A stretch of 64,000 bases of DNA from NCBI GenBank assembly GCA_041674565.1, contig JBAYVQ010000001.1, positions 50,674-114,673 on the forward strand, in the 5' to 3' direction. How positions within the stretch are numbered: the stretch's first letter is position 1; each line of letters opens with the position of its first letter. The notes below the pieces were generated by a model. That model was not told where the DNA came from, ran no database searches, and worked only from the letters and a program-made list of their open reading frames with translations. Shown in pieces: positions 41,201 to 53,282 of this stretch. A program made the translations under genes and the position numbers. This stretch comes from CALMFT01 sp041674565. GTDB lineage: Bacteria > Patescibacteriota > Gracilibacteria > Absconditabacterales > Absconditicoccaceae.

Positions 41201-44200
41201 CAGGTAGTTGTACTTTAACTGCAACAGCATCAAGTGGCACGATCAATTTTAACTGTTTTGATCTTCCAGGGACGTTTGTGTGACCATTTAGTTTTACGGT
41301 AACTGCTTGAGGTGTTGGCACTGGTACATCTGGTTCTTCCAATACATTTGCGTGAGTGTTGTCTGGTGTTGGAAACAATAATACTCCAGGAGCTGGGGGT
41401 GTTCAGGATGTAGTAGTAGTTTGTGTGTACTCTGGTGCAAATGGTGCTGGTATGTGTGAGACAACCATAGGTTTAACTTGAAATAATGAGTCCTCTGCTT
41501 CTAGTCCCAGCAGTCCAAGTAATCCAAGTCCCAGTAGTCCTAACTCAAACCCAAATTCTAATCCTAACTCAAACCCAAATAGCAATCCCAATTCCAATCC
41601 AAACTCCAATCCAAATTCTTCTCCACAAAATAGTAACGGCTCTCCAAAGCAGTGTAAGTGAGGTGCTTGCAAGCCAAAAGAGGCTCAGTGATCTAACTTT
41701 GCACCTGGCGCGACAGTTCCTTATAGTGCTGGAATCGTTAACAACGATCCAGAAGTAGCTATGGAATGAATTTCATTTTGGGATGAAATGCCTGAAGGTA
41801 TGAAGATGTATGAATGGAAGGCCTCAATTGATGGTCAAGTGAAGGCATCTGGAAACTTCCCAGAAGGGAAGGGTGGTAGAGTAGAGCTAACTCCTTACCT
41901 CCAAGGTATTGTATTGCCTCCAGGTAAAACTCTCCAAATTGATATGATCACCAAAGTTGATCAAGATTCTAATTTCTGACAATTTATCAACCCTGGATCA
42001 AATCTATTTGAGTGTGATGCTGATGGCAACTTGGTTCCTGTGTCTGGCTCAAATAACTGAAACCCATGAGGTAGTAGTAGTCCAAATAATAATGCTCCTC
42101 AAAATAAGTGCGGATGAGGTGCCTCCAATGCCGATGCCCCTTTCCCAACTGTTGTTTCTCCGCTTCCTGGTCCTGGGAAAGGTAGTCAGTCTGGTCAAAT
42201 AGTTCCAACTGATTCAAACCTACAATGTAAGCCAACATTATATGACATAAATATTACCAAGAAAATACTGAGTGAGAAGATTGAAGTTGGTAAGTCATTG
42301 AAGTTTGAAATTACTATTAAGAATGAATGAATGAGAACAATAACAGGTTTGTCAGTGAAAGACAAATTTATGGGATTATCGAACATCAAGATTACTTCTA
42401 GTAGCGCTGGCGTAGTACCTGGTTATTACTCTAGTAGTAATAGTGGTGAATTTGATATTCTTAGCTGAGCATCTTTGTCTTCAGGTAAAACTATTGTTAT
42501 TACTGTGGATTCTATACTATCTGGTACTGAGTTTGTGAACATGGTACAGTGATGTTCCTACAAAGACGAACTTGATCCAGACAGTGATTCTTGTAACGGT
42601 TATGAGAAATGAGAAGATGATAGCTCTATAGTAAGCTGAGGTGTGGCAACGGCCGCGCTTGGCGATAGAATTTGGTTTGATGAAAATGCTGATGGTTTGC
42701 AGGGTAGTGGTGAAAAGTGAATCAGTGATCTCATGGTTCAGTTAGTAATGTGCGACAGTGATGTTGTTCTTATGTCATGAAAAACTAACAGTGATGGGGT
42801 CTATGGGTTCACTAATGTAATTCCTAATAAATATAGAATAAGGACGGATATTTCGCTTCTCAAATGATTCTCATTGACACCTGGTAATGTAGGCAACGAT
42901 GATAGTATGGATAGTGATGGTAAGAATGTAGATGGCAAATTTACTTATAGTGAATGTATTGTCCTTAGCGGCTGACAATCGTATCTTTGACATGATCTTG
43001 GACTAACTATTGACCTAAAAAATCTTTCAGGGCTTACTTACTTGAGCCTTACCAAGACCTTGGTTAACTCTGGTATTGCTCTTGGTGAAGAGTTACTGTT
43101 TAAGATTACTGTGAGAAATGATGGTATATTGTGAGTAAGTGGTCTCACCATCAAAGACAAGCGATCTGGTCTCAGTGGGGTGAAAGTCTGACTATCTCCA
43201 GATAATCTGAAAGCTTTGCCTACCACTGCTACTGATCAAATTATACGAACAGGTATAACTGTAGGTGGAAAACCTGGTTGAAGTGGTTCTCTTCCTTGTG
43301 CATCAGGTCAATTTGCTTGATGTCCTGCAACTATTGGCGCAAGCGGCGCCAATGAGTTTGTGGTCTATGTATCTGCTACATTAGTCAGCGGCGCATTCTC
43401 TAATTATGCTCAGTTGTGTAATTATGATGCCACAAAGGATCTCAAATCCAAACCTTGTGATAACAGTACTATTCAGCCTGATGATGATTCTGTGAGCTGA
43501 GCTGTATATCAATGAATCTTGGGTGATTTGATTTGGAATGATAGTAATAATAATGGATTGCAAGAGACTGGTGAAGCGGGTATCTGATGAATTGATTTGG
43601 AATTGTACAGTTGTGGTAGTACTACGAATCTTATCAAGAAGACAAAATCAAGCAATAATGGTAGTTATAAATTTGATAGTTTGCCTATTGGCAACTATCA
43701 AATAAAAGTTGTTTTGATAGCGCCTAATGATAAGTATAGCTTCACTAAATATGCTCAGTGAGCAAATAAGGCAATTGATAGTGATAATAAAACTGTTGCT
43801 GGCACATCTGCTTTGAGTGATTGTATTAACGTCACGGCTGGAACAAATAACACATCTGTAGATTTTGGTCTGTACACTCAGGCTACGGACGTAGAGATAA
43901 CTAAAGTGGCTGTTAATCAGTACGTTACTTCTGGAGATACTGCTAACTTTGTTATCAAGTTGAAAAACACAGGTGGTTCTGTTGTTAAAAAATATACCAT
44001 TATAGAAACTTTGCCAGCTGGTTTGACTTTTGATGGACTTAACACAAATGATAAAATACAACTTGCGTATTGGCTTTCATGAAGCATCACTGGTGCCGCT
44101 AATCAATTGCAAACCGTTTGTGGCGCTCCAGCATGAGGTCGATCGATTAGTTCGGGCGTCATTAGTGGGACTATACCAAGTGCAAATCTGCTACCAGGTC

Positions 44201-47200
44201 AGTCTTGTATATTCTTGGTCAAATCCAAGGTAATATCCAATACCACTGGTCAGGCAATAAATGCCGTCACCGTAAAAGATGTCAATGATAACGACGAGAC
44301 CGTTAAGTCTAATAATACTGGTACTGCCACGGTTACTACGCAGCCTGCTTGTGCTATACTAACCGTTACTCCAAACTTTGGTGACAATCCTTTCCAATTC
44401 TCTTATTTTGCGAGTGCGACTGTTGGTACTGTACGTTTGCTGGACTCCACTCAAAAAGTTATTGCAACATATAGCTCCTTGTCCGGGAAGCAAACAATAG
44501 CAAATCCATGATACTACTACCTAGAATATGTTTCTGGTACTAATGCTACTGGTGCAAAATGCCTAAGACCTATTGTTGTTAAAGAGCTTAGTGAATGTAC
44601 TGCACTCAATGTAACTCAAGCATCTGACACTAAATTCAATGTTAGTTGTGTTGGTAATTACGCGACATCTTATAAAATTGAAATATACAAAGGCTCTGGT
44701 AGTACTAAGACAGTAGTATCTACGATCAATGGTGCTTCTTGACAGGTAACTCTTACTGCTGTGGGAGATTATACTGCTCAATGTTTTGTTAACGGCTCTA
44801 TATCTTACTCTTTGGATAAATATTGAGCATATATAACGCCTTCTACAAACCAATTTCAGTGTGCATACAAAACCAAGGCAGATGGTAAGATGTGTGCGGT
44901 GGATACTTATGTTGCTCCACTCAAATCTTCATTCGACCCATCGACTATTGCCTCCCTCCCAGATCCGATAGATTACTGTTCTTCCGCTGAAGTTAGTAAT
45001 GCAGTTTGTGTGGCTAGTCCTGTTTCAGCTACTTTGGTTAAAAATTACGGTGTTTGTGTTAAACCAATAACTATTGCCACACCAGATCTACTTATTACCA
45101 AAACCGCTGATAAGTGATTCTTCGCTACTGGTGAGACTATTGTATATACTATTACTATAAAGAACATTGGCGGCGGCATTGCTAAAGGTGTTACGTTAGT
45201 GGAAGAAATGCCTAAGGTCCTTAGATTGGATCCACCATATGTATGATTGGCTGATGCTGTTTTGACAACCGCATCTACAGCTAACTCTACTGTGTATACT
45301 TGGACTATGAATAATAAAACTCTCAATCCAGGAGAAGAGATGGTTGTGAAGTTGACTACCAAAGTACTTACTACAAATGTGAACGAAATCAAAAACATAG
45401 CGTCTGTTTCTACGCCTAGTGGTGAGGCTTCTGGAGCAAATAACAACAAGACTGAGTATATTATTTCGAAACAGTGATCTTGAAGTATTGGTGATTTTGT
45501 ATGGTTGGATGCTAATAGAAACGGTGTACAGGATCAATCTGAGACTGGGATGAAAAATGTCCAAGTGCAACTTATTGGTTGCAATAGTGTCTCACCATTA
45601 TTTGTAAACTTTACAGACTCTGCTGGCAGGTATATTTTCCCTGGCGTTTGAGCTTGAAGTTACAGAGTAATGGTCCAGATTCCAGATGGTTATAGAATTA
45701 GCCCTAGAAATGCATGAGCATTTGATAAAGACAGTAACATTGACCCAATGACTAACATATCTGACTGCTTTTCGTTCAATAATGGTCAGATCAAGTCCGA
45801 CATTGACGCAGGTATGTACTATGATCCTACAACGCCTCCAGGTAATGCGCAATACTGTGGTAATGGCAAAACAGAGCCACAATACGGTGAACAATGTGAT
45901 GGATCTACTAGTGCTGGTGATGCGACTTGCCAAAATTGTCAGCTTATCAAAAAATCAATTTCAATTTGTGGAGATGGTATCTTGCAAGCTGGTGAAACAT
46001 GCGATGTGAATCTTCCCGTGCCCGCTGGTGCTGTATGTTATCAATGTAAGATACAAACTGGTTCTGTATGTGGCGATGGTAAAGTTGGTGGTTATGAGGA
46101 ATGTGATATCAACTCTCCAGTTAAACCTGGTCATCAATGTATAGGATGTATCCAAGTACCCAATAGTCTCGCGACTTGTGGTAACGGTCAACAAGAACTA
46201 GGAGAAGCGTGTGATTTAGGGTGATGAAATGGTACTAATACTGTTATTCCATCTGGCCCTCACCAAGGTAAAAGATGTACAGTTAACTGTAATGTGGTAA
46301 ATACTGTTGGAACTGGTCCTTACTCTGTCTTATTGTGATATGAACCTCCAAGCTGTACAGAATTGGATCCTCCAAGTATTATGGAATGAGAGTACTTCCC
46401 ATTCTGGTGGGACATAGACGATAGTAGCGTTGTTACTTCTTGTACTGCTCCTGGTCAAATACTAAGATCCACTATGAGATGTTACTTTGACTTGTATGCT
46501 GGTAAAGGAGGTACAAGCTATCCAGTAAAAACCATAGAGACTTCTTGTTACAATCCAGATGCCTTCCAAGGTAATTTGCTTTCTGTCTTCAATGGCATAT
46601 CAGCAAGTAAATATGGAAGATATCAGATTCAATTAGATTCATCTATCCTCAACGGTGCTTATGGTGAATATAAACTGAGACTGAAGAAAATTGATTATAA
46701 GGTGTGTGCTACTAGTGGTGCATTAGATAACGGTACCGTGACTCCATACAATACATTCAATGACGGCTACGACGAAACCATTTGTGAATACAACTTCACT
46801 GTAACAAGGCCTTACCTCATGCAGGTGGGATCGTTATTCTCTACCAATGCTTCTGATAGTCTGTATAACTACTATGGATTCTCCAGTAATGAGTGAACGC
46901 AAAATATTCTTCAAAAGTACGGTCTCCAGTTGAATAAAGTTTGATTGGATCAGTATATTGGCTCTACTAACCTCAACTACTTGGTGGACACCTTCACAAA
47001 GAAATATCGTGATCTAGCGGTTCAGTATCTTTCTATGGGTAGTAATGCCTTGAAAGTATCTGGTAAGGAGATATATGTCTTTACTACAAGTTACACGTAT
47101 GATGAGTCTAAGTTTGATACAACAACTCCCAAGACAATTATCGTAAGCAATGGAGATTTGAAGATAGTCTGAAATGTTAGAAGTAACACCTTGTTCGTTG

Positions 47201-47559
47201 TCCCCAATGGTGATATCATTATATCCAACAATGATTGCTCTAAATCCCAAGTATTGCATGGTATCTATATTACCAAAAACAATATCAAGTCAGATACTAT
47301 TTACGTAAATAACAATCTTGCTAATAATTGGTGTGACAAGGGTAATCTGGAAGTAAGAGGTATTTTGATCTGAAATTGACTCAATGATCTTGTATCTAAG
47401 AGGAGGTCTTTGCTTGATGGATGGTTCATATCAAACAATAAGAAAGATTCTATAGTGAACTGAGCATCCGTATTAATTAAATCTAATGATGCCTTATTTA
47501 CCAATCCTGCGCCTGGATTGGAAGAATTTACTACGGAATTGACTACCTACAAGAGATAG
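38257..47559 (+). CDS. Giant surface protein with DUF11, SdrD-B and Cys-rich repeats
   Basis: 3100 residues in one code-25 frame. Signal peptide at the N-terminus (to about AYAQ). DUF11-type repeats near 39940-40330, 40800-41110, 42235-42560, 43030-43400, 43890-44330 and 45085-45450 (e.g. ITKTADKGFFATGETIVYTI). SdrD-B/Cna-B-like repeats near 42655-43010, 43515-43880 and 45480-45830 (GDFVWLDANRNGVQ). A Cys-rich DUF4215-like array (CGDG...GE-x-CD) runs at 45850-46230. An Asn-Pro-Ser low-complexity linker lies at ~41490-41640. The ~400-residue C-terminal region has a beta-helix look (LKIVGNVRSNTLFVVPNGD), and I see no LPXTG anchor. It is probably an adhesin for contact with a host cell. TGA glycines are very frequent. 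The GT39-like enzyme lies upstream. Confidence 0.88.
41490..41640 (+). repeat. Asn-Pro-Ser minisatellite linker
   Basis: Short tandem units of six to twelve bases coding NP-S/NS-NP alternate (SPSSPSNPSP then NSNPNSNPNS). They form a flexible spacer between two folded parts of the giant protein. Such tracts often vary in length between strains. Confidence 0.8.
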
Positions 47560-47582
47560 TTCCTAGGTGTACCACCTATACT

Positions 47583-47618
47583 AAAAGAAAACAGGGTAAT
47601 TTGACCCTGTTTTCTTTT
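47583..47618 (+). terminator. Intrinsic terminator after the giant gene
   Basis: AAAAGAAAACAGGGT and ACCCTGTTTTCTTTT form a 15-bp perfect stem with an AATTTG loop; the T-rich arm serves as tail. Confidence 0.88.
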
Positions 47619-47682
47619 GCATTGAAACCCTGCGATGCTTGTTTATATATAGGATGTTTATTTTTTTTGTTTTATCGATCGA

Positions 47683-49584
47683 ATGCGAAGAGTTATATTA
47701 ATTATTATGTTGTTGTTTGTTTCTGGTTGCTCTAATAATAGTGCGAATGATGACCAACAAAAACCACTGTTTGTGATACAAGTTCAGCCTGTTGCTGCAT
47801 TTAGTGCTGTTGGTTGATTTCGTAAGGTAGGGGTTGTTACTGCTGCAGAAGAGGTGACAGTGAGTTCCCTGGTTGCTGGCAGAGTTACCAATATCGTAAA
47901 AAAAATAGGGTCTAAAGTGTGACCTGATCAATTAGTGATCGCACTGCAAGATATCGGCTGAAATACAACTTTTGGAGCCAAGAGGGCAGCAGCAAACCTC
48001 GCATCCGCCAAAAATAATTATCTGCAGCAATTGCTAGCATTGGAGAAAAGTTTATTTGATGCAAATATTGGATTCTCTAGAAATCAGATTACCTCTGAGT
48101 CTTCAAGAGAGGATATAGTAAAGCAACAAGAGAGACTTGCTAAAGATCTACGCGATAATGATTTGAATATTAGCGGTAGTAACCTTGATCTTCAATTCAA
48201 CAAATTGCAAAGCGATCTAGAAAAGGCGCAATTGGACTATCAAACGAAGTTGGATGCTGATAATCAGACTATCTTAAATTTCATCAATAGTGTAAAGCTT
48301 ATTAGTAGTGATTTGGGCGCCTTGTTCAATGATGCTATCCAGGAATCTGATGATCTTTTGGGAGTGACTCCGCAAAATGAACACAATAATGACGCATTTG
48401 AGGCTATTTTGGGAAATAAGGACTTTTATGCAAAAGCTAAGGCCGATAAAGCCTTGACGGAAGCTATCGCTTTTCATGATGAGTTTAAGACAATAATTGG
48501 TGCTGATATCAATGCGAATACCATGAGTGGTCTTTTGGTCTCTTATCAAAAGGGTGTGGTAGCGATTAGTAATTTATTATTTGCAGTAGAGACTCTGCTC
48601 AATAAGACTGAACCAGGCTGAGTTTTTGATGATGCGACTTATAGTGCTTCAAAAGCAAAGTTTGATGCTCTGCAGACCAAATCTTCTAGCATTAGTACTA
48701 GTATTACCAATCAATTGAACAATATAGGTAGCTTTTTCGCAACATACAAACAATCTCAAGAATCTCTTTCTAGAAGTGTTGATAGTCTGAAACAACAAGT
48801 GGAATTAGGCCAAAAACAGCTTGCGGATACGGAATACAACACTCAAATTGCGACCGACAGATCAAAGCTATCTCTTGATGCTAGTAGTAAAACTATCGAT
48901 CTTACTGATCAGTCTTCGCAATATTCTTTGGAATATGCTCAAAAGAACAATAATCTAGCACTGTGAGTATTACAAAGTACCCTAGATCAGGCACAAATAG
49001 CATATGATGAGGCAAATTTCAATTATGTAAAACTTGATGCGAGAAGCCCTATTGTTGGCACCGTAACTGATATACTGGTAGACAAAGGTGAAGAAGTCTC
49101 ACCAGGTACTCCGTTGTTTACAATTGTTAATCCGAACCTATTGCAAGTAGAGCTTGATATTACTGCATGAGAAAAAGAACTTGTAGTACCTTGACAGGCA
49201 GTAAGAGTTTCGCAGGGTGGTGTTTTCGGGAAGGGCATAGTAGAATCTGTATCTGATGTTGCTGATCGTAATTTTGGCTATAAGGTGATAGTTGTTCTGA
49301 CTGATATAGGGTTTGATATTGGTTCTAGTATTGAGGTGGATTTCGCTGGAAGCGTAGGGGACAATATTGTAATACCGCTCAATGCTGTGTCTATTGTAGA
49401 TAATGGCAGAGGTGTGGTACAGCTTTGGAGACAATGAAAGATCATACCGCAGTCCGTTAGTTTAGGCGCCATGGCTTGAGAGTATGTTATCGTTACGGAG
49501 TGATTAGTGAGCGATGATTTGGTTATTCTCAATGACACTACCAATTTTGATGTAGAAACTATGCAAATAAAAGTCAGTAGTTAA
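47683..49584 (+). CDS. Lipoprotein membrane-fusion (HlyD/AcrA-type) protein
   Basis: 633 residues. The signal peptide ends in a lipobox LFVSGC, so it should be a lipoprotein. Half of a biotinyl-lipoyl domain (TVSSLVAGRVTNIVKKIGSK) is followed by a long coiled-coil hairpin of ~370 residues (KQQERLAKDLRDND, QSQESLSRSVDSLKQQVE). The second lipoyl half comes next (DARSPIVGTVTDILVDKGEE), then beta-barrel and membrane-proximal domains (VVLTDIGFDIGSSIEV). Such proteins bridge ABC transporters such as MacB. No transporter gene is adjacent, which is unusual. Its place directly after the giant gene suggests, without proof, a role in export. Confidence 0.85.
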
Positions 49585-49618
49585 TTTTGTGAAAGATGAC
49601 TTGTGCAAATGCCTATAA

Positions 49619-49651
49619 TAAAAAAGATTCCTTGTTAGGAATCTTTTTTAT
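49619..49651. terminator. Bidirectional terminator between MFP gene and ppk2
   Basis: AAAAAAGATTCCT / AGGAATCTTTTTT with a TGTT loop. The ppk2 stop codon lies inside the hairpin, so both convergent genes use it. Confidence 0.88.
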
Positions 49652-50510
49652 TACTTTTGACCAATTTTTCTTTGAGCTCATGAATTTCATCTATTTCTTC
49701 CACATTTTCCAAGTATTCGTCCAAACTCCACTCTGTTTTGAGTTCTGGTCGATCAAGCTCTAGCGATCTGAGTTGTTCATAAAGTACTTTTGCAACTGCA
49801 TAATTCTTACTTCGATTTGTGTCCGCTGGGATATAGTGTCGTTCGGGATTATTGCATTTGGTGAGTATTTTCTCATATACTTGTACGTATTTACTTCTTA
49901 GCTCCAGGGTATCTCGATCGCTATCGTTATGCTTTCGAAACTTTTCAGGGTTCTCGAGTCTTTCTTCCATCCTTTCTTTTTCTACTTCCTCGGACACAGC
50001 GAAAAAGCACTTTATGACTTTAATGTTGTTTTCTTCCATATACTTTTCAAATCGATTGATTTGGTCATATCTCTTTTTGATCTCTTTTTTATTGTGTGTC
50101 TTTAGGACGGTAGGGACCAAGATATCTTCATAATAACTTCTGTTGAATACCTGAATCATCCCTCTTGCTGGTAACTTAGCGTGCAATCTTCGCAAATAGT
50201 CATGAAGCCTTTCTTCCTCTGTGGGCGCCTTTCGTGATACAAAGTCTATGCCAAGAGGGTTGAGCTGTCCAAAAACAGATCTGCATACACCGTCTTTACC
50301 GCTGGCATCGAGTCACTGGAAAATTACCAAAATACCGTACTGCTTGCTTGCGTATAGTAGTTGCTGTAGCTTGTAGACTTTTTTTAGTAGGGCTATTGTT
50401 TGTTTTTTCTTATCCTCTTTATCTCGGTCCTTTGGCCCCGTAGTGGATATGCTGGAGAGATCTACTTGTTTTGTCACGAGTTGAAAATTATCAAATAAAA
50501 CGACATACAA
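49635..50510 (-). CDS. ppk2: Polyphosphate kinase 2
   Basis: 291 residues. Walker A is IFQGLDASGKDG (glycine after Q is TGA). Then come PLGIDFVSRKAPTEEERLHDYLRR, RGMIQVFNRSYYEDILVP (lid and Walker B region NRSxYE) and the C-terminal WSLDEYL. PPK2 uses polyphosphate to phosphorylate nucleotides, which would help a host-dependent cell recharge nucleoside phosphates. The adjacent same-strand gene upstream encodes a VTC-domain polyphosphate polymerase, so polyphosphate turnover is the common theme. Start: ATG 50510. Confidence 0.9.
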
Positions 50511-50616
50511 AAATTATACGCAGATGTCTTGAGTTTTGCAAATCAGATTATTTATTCATAATAACATATGATTGCTTTTTTTGCAGGGATTGCCTTATTT
50601 TGTGTTGATTAAGCCA

Positions 50617-51402
50617 CTAGATAGTATTTTGTTGAATTTTGTGAATATGTTGTAGTACGTGTTCAAATCTTTTATATTTTGTCGTTACTGCTTCTTCGCA
50701 TAGTAAGCCCAGACAATATTTAGAGACTCATTGCATCTTGCCAATCCCGAGTTTTTCAAAAACCTTTTGTGCATGGTGTGTTTCGCTTGCTGATTTGGAT
50801 TCTACTAAAATTATATCAGAGAGCATGTATGGTCTCGTCTTTTTATTACGTGCATTGGTAAAGGTCACTTTGCTATCAAAAGTAATTCTTTCGTCATTTT
50901 TCTTACTACACAAAGTGAATCTAATATATTCTGTAGTAAGAGAGGGACTTATTTCTCAATTGAGTTTTTTTTGGTATGTTGATTTGTATAGCTGCTCGGT
51001 GAAATTTTTACACCTTTTGCTAAATTTGCCGTGATTGGATACTTTAATATCAAACTTGAATTTACGAACGTTTTCGTAGTATCTTTGCTTGAATTCAAAA
51101 AATGCTATTTTGCTATCTACATATTTTCTCGTTCTTAATTTCGTTCTTAATTTGTACCCTTTTCCATGTTCATGAAAAAATTTGTAATCTTTGGTGTCAA
51201 AATACATATTGTGATATTTAAATTCTCTGAGATCTTTTATCTCGAGCGCAACATAGTCATTTTGCAACTCCTTTAAAATTTTGTCTAACATACTAGTATG
51301 CACGATGTATTTATTTTCCATCCTGTCGAGCCCTATTGAGCCCATTCTAGCATCCATCTCGGTCAACGATATGGCGTCAAATTTCTTGAGAGTTTTAAAC
51401 AT
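50617..51402 (-). CDS. VTC-domain polyphosphate polymerase-like protein
   Basis: 261 residues. The pattern matches the VTC domain: RMENKYIVHTSMLDKILKEL (R-x-E-x-KY), a YFDTKDYKFFHEH segment, KLRTKLRTRKY with the basic tunnel residues, FFEFKQRYYENVRKFKF, RITFDSKVTF, and the acidic ILVESKSA. The VTC catalytic domain makes polyphosphate from ATP in yeast, and bacterial members are thought to do the same. No SPX or transmembrane part is present. It lies about 106 bp upstream of ppk2 on the same strand, with an ATAATCTGA repeat between them. Confidence 0.82.
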
Positions 51403-51568
51403 GATTGCTATGTAAGAAGCTAAACTGCTGAGTTAGGTTACTTATCGCATGTATAAGTCGTATATTGTGCAATATTATGTGTTTTCGAGAACGTCTTACA
51501 ATCCATTATAATCCTGCTAATACAAAAAGTCAAATATTTTTGTATAATAGTTACCAAAAAATTACCAA

Positions 51569-51605
51569 AAAATTCTACTTTTTTTTCTTGGTAAGTAGAA
51601 TTTTA
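51569..51605. terminator. Inverted repeat, probable terminator of the AbiEi-like gene
   Basis: AAATTCTACTT and AAGTAGAATTT flank an 11-base loop. Just beyond it on the minus strand lie two TTTTTTGG runs, from a direct repeat of ACCAAAAAATT on the plus strand. Confidence 0.5.
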
Positions 51606-51614
51606 TAAACCGCT

Positions 51615-52367
51615 TTATAAGCTGATTCTGAAACTACTTCTTTTAATAAGTTCAAATAACTCTTGAGACGTTTTTTCGTCTACTCATTTGCTAATATTGT
51701 ATAGTCTATTGACACTTGTATGATGTTTTCATGATTTGAGGATGGTTGCTATGAGTGGTAAGTCGATTTTGTTTTTGTACTTTTTAAGTATTTTTCTGAC
51801 TAATTCCGTTTCGTATCCATTATGCATTTTGGAGGTATAATGCATTGTCTCAAGCATACAAAACCCCAAAGGTGCCACAAAGAAAGACTTTCATCATATT
51901 GTTACTTTGGTTCTTTTGCTTTTGATAGTAGATCGTATCTTTTTATTAGCTGGAGACGATAGTTCATCATATGCTTTTATGTGTACTTCGTGCTTATTTA
52001 GTACTATTTCCTTTTTGGTAAGTTTTGTGTTGCTGATTTCAATAATTTCTGGTAGCTCGTAGTTGTTAAGATATATTTCCAATCATTTGGCTCCAGATAT
52101 GCAATAGTTAGAGCTGCAATGTTTTTTGATCGCTTCGTGCAATAGCAGCCAGTAGTAACTTTCTTTGCGTTCCTCTTGTTCCGATGCTTGTGCTTCGGGG
52201 TAGGAAACTATATATGTTCAGTTTTTTAGTTCGAGGAGATATCCTTTATTTTTTAATGTATAAATCAACTTATAGAATTTGTTCATATTAAAACTGTGAC
52301 CCAATAATTCTTTTTGTAAAGATTGTATTTCGTCTCCATAAACTATCTTTCATATCTTTTTCTTCAT
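51615..52367 (-). CDS. AbiEi-like antitoxin/transcriptional regulator family protein
   Basis: 250 residues. The N-terminus resembles the winged-helix start of AbiEi-type type IV antitoxins: FYKLIYTLKNKGYLLELKNGTYIV (wing with the G-x-Y end). A larger domain follows with SNYCISGAKGLEIYLNNYEL and a basic beta-rich segment. No AbiEii nucleotidyltransferase toxin gene is adjacent on either side (VTC gene downstream, small ORF upstream divergent). The assignment rests on weak pattern similarity. A stand-alone DNA-binding regulator is equally possible. Confidence 0.4.
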
Positions 52368-52562
52368 ATATTTTGTTATCTGTTCTATGTATAAACTCAT
52401 ATTACAAGCTTTTGAATTATATAAAAGAGAAATACTTTATATATTTTCTTCCATATACTTCAAGAGAAATCTGCTATATACTTTTTTTTATATTTTCCCT
52501 TCACATTCATTTGGAAAAAGATACATCTCGTACCACACTCTTTAAATCTTATGTTATAGGTA

Positions 52563-52826
52563 ATGAGCATAGTGCCTTTATTTCTCGAACAAGACGCTAG
52601 AATCGTGCAATTTCAAAACATGAAATTGCAGATGGATCAAGCGGAGGAGGGCTATGTAGGATTACTTGAGATCAACAGCAACAAATTTTATGTGAAATTT
52701 GATCTACATGATACTGGCGTAATTGGTGCTTTTGAAATATTTAGTGCGAAATGATATTTTGAGCTCAATTTAAAGATTATTAAAATGATCAGAACAATTG
52801 TGCAAAATATGTGTGCAATAAGTTAG
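52563..52826 (+). CDS. Small protein of unknown function
   Basis: 87 residues. It starts MSIVPLFLEQDARIVQFQNM and has a beta-rich middle (YVGLLEINSNKFYVKFDLHD), one TGA glycine and a basic helical end. Its stop codon lies inside an inverted repeat. No family is recognised. About 195 bp of AT-rich sequence without genes separates it from the divergent AbiEi-like gene. Confidence 0.45.
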
Positions 52827-52833
52827 CACACAT
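52809..52833. repeat. Perfect 8-bp inverted repeat
   Basis: ATGTGTGC (52809-52816) and GCACACAT (52826-52833) with a nine-base spacer that contains the stop of the preceding ORF. There is no T tail, so an operator for the thioredoxin gene or an mRNA stem is more likely than a terminator. Confidence 0.5.
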
Positions 52834-52914
52834 GTCATGCAAAACAAGCATACTGTGTGCGACGTAAGTTATAGAATTAATGAGGCCCATTTAGCTTATA
52901 AATGCGTATGAGTG

Positions 52915-53259
52915 ATGAGAGAGATAACAAAAAATGAGTTTGGCAGTTTAGTGAATCAAACAAGTGGAGTGGTGTTAATTGATTTTCAGGCGAAACGATG
53001 CAGCCCTTGTGCGTCTCTTAGACCGCAACTAGAAGAATTGAGTATGTTATACAAAGATAGGGTGAATTTTCTTGAAGTGGATGTTGACAAGGAAAGTGAT
53101 TTTACGGCTCAACTGGGTATTAGATCCGTACCAACTGTCTTGTTATTTGTGAATGGTCAATTGAAAGAAAAAATTGCTTGAAGAGAGCCAATAGAACTCT
53201 ATAAAGAAAAGATAGAATTTTATAGTTCCCCAGTTGCAGAGCTCATACCTGCTGTTTAA
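52915..53259 (+). CDS. Thioredoxin-like protein with CSPC motif
   Basis: 114 residues, a normal thioredoxin length. The order is VVLIDFQAKRCSPCASLRPQ (cysteines 29 and 32), NFLEVDVDKESDFTAQ, and GIRSVPTVLLF with the cis-proline. The usual WCGPC is RCSPC here: the tryptophan is arginine and the glycine is serine, which should alter redox potential or partner choice. There is no signal peptide, so it acts in the cytoplasm. Start: ATG 52915, with GTG one codon upstream. Confidence 0.88.
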
Positions 53260-53282
53260 TACTTGAATTTTCTTGTCAAACC

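Noticed and set aside
40659..41378. 239-codon minus-strand ORF
   Set aside because: Antisense shadow within the giant gene, open only because TGA-rich sense codons read as TCA on this strand.
41403..41672. Minus-strand Leu/Glu/Phe/Gly-rich ORF with short repeats
   Set aside because: It is the antisense of the Asn-Pro-Ser linker of the giant gene; the repeat comes from the sense strand.
43648..44061. 137-codon minus-strand ORF
   Set aside because: Shadow of the DUF11/SdrD-B region, with Ser/Ile-rich composition typical of antisense reading.
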